NCBI GenBank assembly: GCA_035503975.1
Contig: DATJST010000104.1
Span: 1-6,529 of the forward strand
Direction: 5' to 3'
From: DATJMJ01 sp035503975
GTDB taxonomy: Bacteria > Actinomycetota > Acidimicrobiia > Acidimicrobiales > Palsa-688
DNA: 6,529 bases
Positions within the stretch are counted from its first letter, which is position 1. Each line of letters opens with the position of its first letter. A program made the position numbers and the translations under genes. Below, piece by piece: positions 1 to 4,658 of this stretch. The notes beneath the pieces were generated by a model that saw nothing but the letters and a program-made list of their open reading frames with translations, did no database searches and was not told where the DNA came from.

Positions 1-8
1 CATGCCCC

Positions 9-16
9 AGGAGGTG
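9..16 (+). promoter_or_regulatory. Shine-Dalgarno site that decides the hup start
   Basis: AGGAGGTG is nearly perfectly complementary to the 16S rRNA 3' end. Five bases separate its GGAGG core from the TTG at 20-22. The site lies inside the alternative reading from the ATG at position 2, so it argues for initiation at TTG. Confidence 0.75.
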
Positions 17-19
17 GCA

Positions 20-655
20 TTGAACCGATCGCAGTTAGTAGAAGAGTTGGCCGGTATAACCGGGCTCACCAAGCGGCAGGCCGAAGACGCCGTCGAAGCG
101 TTCGTCGACATCATCCGCGACCAGATCCGCAGCAAGAACAAGGTCACGCTGTACGCGTTCGGCAGCTTCAGCCCGACAGCGCGCAACGCGCGTATGGGCC
201 GCAACCCGCGCACCGGCCAGCCGGTCAAGATTGCGGCCTCCAGCGGTATACGTTTCAGCCCCGCGGCTGGCTTCAAGGCAGATCTGAACGCAAAGAAGGC
301 GCCAGCCAAGAAGCTGGCCAAGGCCGGTGGTCGTGCCTCCAAGGCGGCACCGGCAGCCAAAGCCACCAAAGCGGCTAAGGCCCCGGCTAAGGTCGCGGCC
401 AAGGTCACTGGTAAAAAAGCCGCAGCGGCAGTCGCTCCCGTGGCCAAGCGGCCGGTCGGCCGGCCGCCCAAAGCCGCCAGCGCGCCCGTAAAGGCCGCGG
501 CGAAGAAGGTAACTGCCAAGGCCGCTCCTGTCGCCAAGAAGGCACCGGCCAAGAAAGCGCCTGTAATCAAGAAGGCCGCGCCTGCGGCCAAGGTGACCAA
601 GGCGGCCAAATCGGCGAAAGCTCCGGCCAAAGCAACGCGAGCCGGCAAGCGCTAG
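20..655 (+). CDS. hup: HU-family nucleoid DNA-binding protein with long Lys/Ala-rich tail
   Basis: Histone-like protein that binds and bends DNA as a dimer and compacts the nucleoid. With the TTG at 20 as start it has 211 residues. Residues 1-90 form a full HU domain: an N-terminus MNRSQLVEELAG typical of HU, helices, then the beta-arm signature with FGSF near 48 and GRNPRTG near 60-66. Residues 92-211 are a low-complexity tail built from AKK, PAKK, KAAP and KATKAAK blocks, as in mycobacterial HupB and histone H1-like proteins. A GRPPK motif near 147-151 resembles an AT-hook core. An in-frame ATG at position 2 would add six residues, but the purine-rich AGGAGGTG at 9-16 sits at good distance from the TTG and the shorter form matches HU N-termini. 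The next gene is convergent. Family is certain; the start is probable. Confidence 0.95.
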   Translation: MNRSQLVEELAGITGLTKRQAEDAVEAFVDIIRDQIRSKNKVTLYAFGSFSPTARNARMGRNPRTGQPVKIAASSGIRFSPAAGFKADLNAKKAPAKKLAKAGGRASKAAPAAKATKAAKAPAKVAAKVTGKKAAAAVAPVAKRPVGRPPKAASAPVKAAAKKVTAKAAPVAKKAPAKKAPVIKKAAPAAKVTKAAKSAKAPAKATRAGKR

Positions 656-672
656 CCGCTTAGTACCCAAAG

Positions 673-691
673 CCGGCAGTCTTCATGCCGG
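673..691. terminator. Small hairpin just after hup
   Basis: CCGGCA (673-678) and TGCCGG (686-691) form a 6-bp stem with a 7-nt loop, starting 17 bases after the hup stop codon. No T-run follows, so it is a weak candidate 3' end for the hup transcript, and it could be chance in GC-rich DNA. The rest of the 656-768 gap holds no gene that I can support. Confidence 0.3.
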
Positions 692-756
692 TGCCCAGGC
701 CCGTGTAGCGGGCGCCCGCCGCTGGGCCGACTATGCGGCCTGGGCTTGTTGGCGTG

Positions 757-780
757 GTAGCGCTCGGATTAGAGCGCTAC
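757..780. terminator. Perfect 9-bp hairpin across the cofC stop codon
   Basis: GTAGCGCTC (757-765) pairs perfectly with GAGCGCTAC (772-780) around a 6-nt loop GGATTA that contains the cofC stop codon (TAA on the minus strand, 769-771). It lies between two convergent genes, as expected for a bidirectional terminator. Neither side has a T-run, so it would not be a classical intrinsic terminator; it may instead stabilise the 3' end or block read-through. Confidence 0.5.
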
Positions 781-1428
781 CGCCGCCATGTCGGCGGGGA
801 AATCTACGTCCCACCCCAGGTCTGCGTCGTGCACGACCCGCCATGGCAGGCCCGTGCTATGGGCTTCGGCACAGTGGCGAGCGAACGAGCCGGCTCCGTA
901 AGCAAAACGGAACCCGCAGCCGGTCGGGAGGCTGATCACGTTGGTCCCCTCCTCACGGCGGTCGGGGATGAGCACGATGTCATCGATGTCCGCCAGCCAT
1001 CCCAGATTTGTCGCCAGTGGCAAGTCGCCGTGGGCCACCACCAGACGGTCCCATCCCTCCGCCCCCAGTTGGCCATATGCCGTACTGACCGCTCCGTTCA
1101 AGCCCAGACCAGGCTCGAGCAGGGCGCGGGCGCCGAGGTTTTTGGCCCAATCAGCCACTTCGTCGTCGTCACAGACGACCACCACGGGGATAGCGCCTGC
1201 GGCGGCTATTACATGTTCGGCCATGCGCTTAGCCAGGGCGGCCCTTTCCCCGGGGCCAAGCACGGGTGATAGCCGCATCTTGGCGCGCCCGAACGCCTTG
1301 ACCGGGATGACCACTGCGGCTCGGCCGCGTCCTGGTGCTGGCGCCACTGGCTCTTGCCCATGTGGCGCTGGCAGCGCCGCCTGGCCGAGCGGCACGGGCG
1401 GATCCTGGCAGCCGGGCTCGCGGCTCAC
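769..1428 (-). CDS. cofC: CofC/FbiD-type phospholactate or phosphoenolpyruvate guanylyltransferase (coenzyme F420 synthesis)
   Basis: Cytosolic nucleotidyltransferase that joins GMP from GTP to 2-phospholactate or, in actinobacteria, phosphoenolpyruvate, giving the activated precursor used for F420. The 219-residue product shows the family pattern: IPVKAFGRAKMRLSP at 41-55 (GTP-binding start of the Rossmann-like fold), a VCDDDEV stretch near 85-91, VVAHGDLPL at 130-138 with probable metal ligand Asp135, LIPDRREEGTN at 153-163, the substrate loop FAYGAGSFARH near 175-185, and DVDFPADM near 207-214 with a second probable metal ligand, Asp208. The GTG start at 1428 leaves about 37 Pro/Ala/Gly-rich residues before the fold, longer than usual. 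An internal GTG at 1347 (residue 28) would give a more typical start, but a TAnnnT box six bases before 1428 favours a leaderless long form. Substrate choice cannot be told from sequence. Confidence 0.92.
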   Translation of the reverse strand: MSREPGCQDPPVPLGQAALPAPHGQEPVAPAPGRGRAAVVIPVKAFGRAKMRLSPVLGPGERAALAKRMAEHVIAAAGAIPVVVVCDDDEVADWAKNLGARALLEPGLGLNGAVSTAYGQLGAEGWDRLVVAHGDLPLATNLGWLADIDDIVLIPDRREEGTNVISLPTGCGFRFAYGAGSFARHCAEAHSTGLPWRVVHDADLGWDVDFPADMAAVAL

Positions 1429-1434
1429 CGCTTT

Positions 1435-1440
1435 ATGTTA
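1435..1440 (-). promoter_or_regulatory. Putative -10 box of a leaderless cofC transcript
   Basis: On the minus strand TAACAT is followed by six bases (AAAGCG) and then the GTG start at 1428. This TAnnnT-6nt-RTG layout is the usual one for leaderless actinobacterial mRNAs. A weak -35 candidate, TTCCGC (1458-1463, minus strand), lies 17 bp further upstream. No Shine-Dalgarno sequence is visible before this GTG. Confidence 0.5.
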
Positions 1441-1565
1441 GCGGCGTGGTCGGGCTGGCGGAAGTTGCGCAGCCGGCCGCCGTGGGCCGTGCCCGCTCGG
1501 TGGCCACGCAGCCATGCAGGCCATACGGGCCACGTTCGGGCGCGGACGGCAGGGTACGGGATTGC

Positions 1566-1571
1566 TAGCCT
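1566..1571 (+). promoter_or_regulatory. Putative -10 box of the operon starting at 1578
   Basis: TAGCCT is followed by exactly six bases and the ATG at 1578, mirroring the cofC start. The AGG at 1573-1575 is only two bases from ATG, too close to act as a ribosome-binding site, so leaderless translation is likely. The -35 region is weak (CGGACG at 1543-1548, 17-bp spacer). The remainder of 1441-1565 contains no supported gene. Confidence 0.5.
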
Positions 1572-1577
1572 GAGGCC

Positions 1578-1985
1578 ATGATTGTCGCGTTCGGCACGGA
1601 CGAGGTCACCCCGGTCACCGAGGAGATCCTGGCGGACTTGGCCAACCTGGGCCACGAGGTGCTGGTGGTCGCGAACCCCTTACGCTGGGCCGAAGCCGGG
1701 CGAGCAGTTGGCGAGGCGGTGGCGGGCGGTCACGCAGACGTGGGCGTGGTGTTCTGTTTCACGGGCACTGGTGTCACCATGGCGGCCAACAAAGTACCTG
1801 GGGTGAGGGCGGCTCTCTGCTTCGACGTCGAGACGGCGCGAGGTGCGCGCCGGTGGAACGATGCCAATGTGGTTGCCCTCAGCCTGCGGGTGACCGGCAC
1901 CGAGCTCGCCCACGAGACGGTCGACGCTTTCCTGGCTACCTCGCCAGACGGCAGTGAGGCCGACCAGATCGCGCTGCTCTCCTGA
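1578..1985 (+). CDS. RpiB/LacA/LacB-family sugar-phosphate isomerase-like protein with altered active site
   Basis: 135 residues matching the RpiB/LacAB fold. RpiB interconverts ribose 5-phosphate and ribulose 5-phosphate; LacAB act on galactose 6-phosphate. The core FCFTGTGVTMAANKVPG (59-75) aligns with the family CGTGxGxxxAANKVPG block without gaps, so the base Cys60 and the Thr62 at the anion hole are kept, followed by RAALCFD and NDANVVAL (94-101). The His of the N-terminal DH motif is Glu9, and the His before NDANV in E. coli RpiB is Trp93. The usual YPxYA segment between the second strand and the core is missing, replaced by a short NPLRWAEAGRAVG stretch. The protein is slightly short for the family. 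It is first in a five-gene run and ends six bases before rnhB. Fold membership is firm; isomerase activity on ribose 5-phosphate is doubtful, and the substrate is unknown. Confidence 0.85.
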   Translation: MIVAFGTDEVTPVTEEILADLANLGHEVLVVANPLRWAEAGRAVGEAVAGGHADVGVVFCFTGTGVTMAANKVPGVRAALCFDVETARGARRWNDANVVALSLRVTGTELAHETVDAFLATSPDGSEADQIALLS

Positions 1986-1991
1986 GGGCCG

Positions 1992-2711
1992 GTGACGAGA
2001 AAGGTCGTTACGAGCAGGGCGGCGCGCTACGGCGCGCCCCCGGGGCTCGGTTTCGAGCGTGATGCCTGGGCGGCCGGCAACGAAGTTGTGGTCGGGGTGG
2101 ACGAGGTCGGCCGCGGTGCCTGGGCCGGTCCATTGATGGTGGGCGCCGCCCTGCTACCGCGTGACCGGAGGGTGTACGGGGTGCGCGACTCGAAAAAACT
2201 CCCCGAGGAGCGCAGGGAAGCGATGTTCGACCGCGTTGCCGCCTGGTGCACGGCCTGGGCGGTGGGGTCCGCGAGCCAAGTCGAATGCGACACGCTGGGG
2301 ATGGCTGAGGCGCAAAGGCTCGCCACCCGGCGCGCCCTCGCCGAGCTCGGGGTGGTACCGGACATGGTCCTGATCGATGGGAAATGGGACTTCGCCGGCA
2401 CCGGCAACACGGTGAGGATCGTAGGTGGCGACGCCTGCTGCCTTTCTATTGCGGCCGCTTCCATGCTCGCCAAAGTGACGCGCGACCGCCACATGCGCGC
2501 CCTGGCGCCCAACTACCCTCACTACGAGTTCCAAGACAACAAGGGTTACCCGTGCTGGCGGCATAAAATGGCGCTCCAGGCGTACGGGCCGAGCGCCATC
2601 CACCGCCGGACTTGGGTGTTCATGGACTATTTGAGCTGGGATATGAGGGTCAGGCGCGACCCTGAGACTGGAGTCGACGAGGTGGCGGGCGAAGGCACCG
2701 CGCTCCCGTGA
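1992..2711 (+). CDS. rnhB: Ribonuclease HII
   Basis: Cytosolic endonuclease that cuts the RNA strand of RNA:DNA hybrids and nicks DNA at single embedded ribonucleotides, starting ribonucleotide excision repair. The 239-residue product carries all family marks: GVDEVGRGAWAGP at 35-47 with catalytic Asp37 and Glu38 and the GRG loop at 40-42, DSKKL at 66-70, VLIDG at 126-130 with Asp129, and GGDACCLSIAAASMLAKVTRD at 145-165 with Asp147. The spacing Asp129 to Asp147 is 18, the same as in the E. coli enzyme. NKGY follows at 183-186. It has about 30 extra N-terminal and 30 extra C-terminal residues compared with a minimal RNase HII. The GTG start at 1992 lies six bases after the upstream stop, with GAGGG (1984-1988) overlapping that stop, so translational coupling is likely. 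Confidence 0.97.
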   Translation: MTRKVVTSRAARYGAPPGLGFERDAWAAGNEVVVGVDEVGRGAWAGPLMVGAALLPRDRRVYGVRDSKKLPEERREAMFDRVAAWCTAWAVGSASQVECDTLGMAEAQRLATRRALAELGVVPDMVLIDGKWDFAGTGNTVRIVGGDACCLSIAAASMLAKVTRDRHMRALAPNYPHYEFQDNKGYPCWRHKMALQAYGPSAIHRRTWVFMDYLSWDMRVRRDPETGVDEVAGEGTALP

Positions 2712-2724
2712 GAACCGAGGCAGT

Positions 2725-3726
2725 GTGATAATCGAGGTGGCGGGACTGCGCAAGCACTTTGGCGCAGTGGAGGCACTGCGGGGCATAGATTTCTCCGTCC
2801 CCGAGGGCAAAGTGCTCGGGCTCCTCGGGCCGAACGGGGCCGGTAAGACCACTGCGGTACGGATCCTCACCACGTTGCTCGAGCCGAGCGCGGGCCGGGC
2901 GGCTGTCTGCGGGTTTGATGTGGCCCGCCACCCGGCAGCGGTGAGGCGGGTGATCGGCCTGGCGGGCCAGGCCACCGCCATTACACCCGACCTGACGGGA
3001 CAGGAGAACCTGGAAGTGGCGGGCCGCCTCTACCACCTGAGCAAGGCAGTCGCCCGCCAGCGGGCGCAGGAGCTGCTGGCGCGCTTCGACCTCACCGACG
3101 CCGGCGGGCGCACAGCCAAGACCTACTCGGGCGGGATGTTGCGCCGCCTCGACCTTGCCGCCAGCTTGATCGGCCGGCCGCGCGTGCTCTTCCTCGACGA
3201 ACCGACCACAGGCCTCGACCCCCGCAGCCGCCTAGGGATGTGGGACATCATCCGCGAGCTCGTTGGGTTGGGCACGACGCTGTTGCTCACGACCCAGTAC
3301 ATGGACGAGGCCGACGAACTGGCTGACGAAATCGTGGTCATCGACCGCGGCTTGGTCATTGCCTCAGGGACCTCTGAGCAACTGAAGGACCGTATCGGCG
3401 GCGACGTGGTCGAGTTCTCGGTTACCGACCGCGGCCGCACGCAGTCCGCCGTCGATGCCGTGCGCCAGCTCGGGGAAGGGCCGCCCGTGGTGGACGCCGC
3501 CACCGCCGGCGTGCAGGTGCACGCGGGTGGCCGCGGCTCGCAGGTCTTGGTGGAGGTGGTGCGCGCCATGGACGCTGCCGGGATCGTCACCACAGGGATG
3601 GCGTTGCGGCGGCCATCGCTCGACGACGTGTTCATGGCCCTGACCGGCCACGCCGCCGAAGAGGCGAGCCAAGACGGCAAAAACAGTGGCGGCCGCCGGC
3701 CCCGGCGCGGGCGGCCGGCAGGATGA
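2725..3726 (+). CDS. ABC exporter ATP-binding protein, DrrA (daunorubicin resistance) type
   Basis: Nucleotide-binding subunit of an ABC-2 exporter, 333 residues, acting on the inner face of the membrane with the permease encoded next. Motifs in order: Walker A GPNGAGKTT at 35-43, Q-loop Gln82, signature YSGGM at 134-138, Walker B LFLDEP at 155-160 with catalytic Glu159, D-loop GLDP, then LLTTQYMDEADELAD at 187-201. Gln191 stands at the switch His position, which is normal for the DrrA group. The C-terminal RRPSLDDVFMALTG (295-308) is the DrrA-type domain signature. Residues 310-333 form an extra basic, Gly/Arg-rich tail. The GTG start has GAGG four bases upstream and lies 13 bases after rnhB. 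The substrate cannot be predicted; this family includes drug, lipid and polyketide exporters. Confidence 0.95.
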   Translation: MIIEVAGLRKHFGAVEALRGIDFSVPEGKVLGLLGPNGAGKTTAVRILTTLLEPSAGRAAVCGFDVARHPAAVRRVIGLAGQATAITPDLTGQENLEVAGRLYHLSKAVARQRAQELLARFDLTDAGGRTAKTYSGGMLRRLDLAASLIGRPRVLFLDEPTTGLDPRSRLGMWDIIRELVGLGTTLLLTTQYMDEADELADEIVVIDRGLVIASGTSEQLKDRIGGDVVEFSVTDRGRTQSAVDAVRQLGEGPPVVDAATAGVQVHAGGRGSQVLVEVVRAMDAAGIVTTGMALRRPSLDDVFMALTGHAAEEASQDGKNSGGRRPRRGRPAG

Positions 3727-3734
3727 GGAGGAGG
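3725..3734 (+). promoter_or_regulatory. Strong Shine-Dalgarno site of the ABC permease gene
   Basis: GAGGAGGAGG starts inside the TGA stop of the ATPase gene and lies eight bases before the ATG at 3743. It favours this ATG over in-frame GTG codons at 3734 and 3737 and over an upstream ATG at 3686 that would overlap the ATPase gene. Confidence 0.7.
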
Positions 3735-3742
3735 TGGTGGCG

Positions 3743-4630
3743 ATGACCACAGGTACTGGTGTGAGCGGGGTGGCGGCTGCCGCCGGCGTAACCGAGATCG
3801 GGGTGCCGAGCGAGCTCCCCGAGCTCGGCACGCCCTCATTGGGCCAGCGCGCCCGCTGGCTCGTCAGCGACTCGTTGGTGATCACCAAGAGAAACCTGCT
3901 CGTTTGGTTCAGGGTGCCGGCCTTTATCGTGTTCACCCTGGTGCAGCCGGTGATGTTCACGCTGCTGTTCCGCTATGTCTTCGGCGGCGCCATCAAGACC
4001 CACGGCATCCCTTATGTCGACTACTTGATCCCCGGCGTCATCGCCCAGACGGCAGGCTTTACTTCGTTCAGCACGGCTATCGGCCTCGCCCGCGAGATCC
4101 AGCGCGGCGGCATCGACCGCATACGGAGCATGCCGAGTGCCCGCTCTGCCTTCCTCATCGGCCGGCTGACGGCCGACGTGCTGCGCCTCACGCTCACGAT
4201 CGTGGTCATGGTCGGGGTCGGCTACGCCGTCGGGTTCCGTTTCGAGGCGGGTCCGGTGGACGCTGTCGCCATGGTCGCAATTTCGGCCTTGCTCGGCTTG
4301 GCTGTGTGCTGTGTGTCGGCCTGCATCGGCCTCGGGGTGAAGGACGAGGAGTCGGTGCAGGCCTTCGGGCTGATATGGGTTTTCCCCTTGACCTTTGTGT
4401 CGTCGGCGTTCGTCCAGGTGTCGACCATGCCGTCGTGGCTGCAGGGGTTCGCCAATCATCAGCCCTTTACCGAGGTCATCGACGTGCTGCGTTGGCTTGC
4501 TCTCGGTCACAACGCTGGCTTTGTCGTCCACCAATCCTTGTCCTCCTCGCTCTGGCAGGCTCTCGCCTGGATGGTCGGCACGATCGTGGTGTTCGTGCCA
4601 CTGGCAACGCGCGCTTACAAGCGCGCCTAG
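3743..4630 (+). CDS. ABC-2 type permease, DrrB family
   Basis: Integral membrane subunit of the exporter, 295 residues from the ATG at 3743. A 40-residue hydrophilic N-terminus is followed by about six hydrophobic segments at roughly 59-79, 92-114, 145-167, 173-198, 206-226 and 270-288, the ABC-2 topology. Family marks include the coupling-region stretch GGIDRIRSMPSARSAFLIGRL at 122-142, where DrrB proteins contact the ATPase, and FANHQPFTEVIDVLRWL at 236-252, the typical ANHQP motif before the last helix. It follows its ATPase by 16 bases and has a strong ribosome-binding site. A longer reading from 3686 would overlap the ATPase coding end and add a low-complexity leader, so I reject it. Substrate unknown. 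Confidence 0.93.
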   Translation: MTTGTGVSGVAAAAGVTEIGVPSELPELGTPSLGQRARWLVSDSLVITKRNLLVWFRVPAFIVFTLVQPVMFTLLFRYVFGGAIKTHGIPYVDYLIPGVIAQTAGFTSFSTAIGLAREIQRGGIDRIRSMPSARSAFLIGRLTADVLRLTLTIVVMVGVGYAVGFRFEAGPVDAVAMVAISALLGLAVCCVSACIGLGVKDEESVQAFGLIWVFPLTFVSSAFVQVSTMPSWLQGFANHQPFTEVIDVLRWLALGHNAGFVVHQSLSSSLWQALAWMVGTIVVFVPLATRAYKRA

Positions 4631-4658
4631 GGCCGGGCGGTCTGAGGGCCCCACCGCG

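Noticed and set aside
35..670. Long open frame on the minus strand opposite hup
   Set aside because: It mirrors the Lys/Ala repeats of hup and gives a low-complexity Gly/Arg/Leu protein with no recognisable domain; hup has clear HU motifs.
733..1269. 178-codon plus-strand frame opposite cofC
   Set aside because: No family resemblance or ribosome-binding site, while the minus strand encodes a well-conserved CofC.
2154..2981. Minus-strand frame of 275 codons across rnhB and the ABC ATPase
   Set aside because: It runs across two well-supported genes and their junction; such frames are expected in GC-rich DNA with strong third-position bias.
3721..3740. G-rich stretch as a G-quadruplex
   Set aside because: Only runs of two G are present, and the position just before an ATG is explained by a ribosome-binding site.
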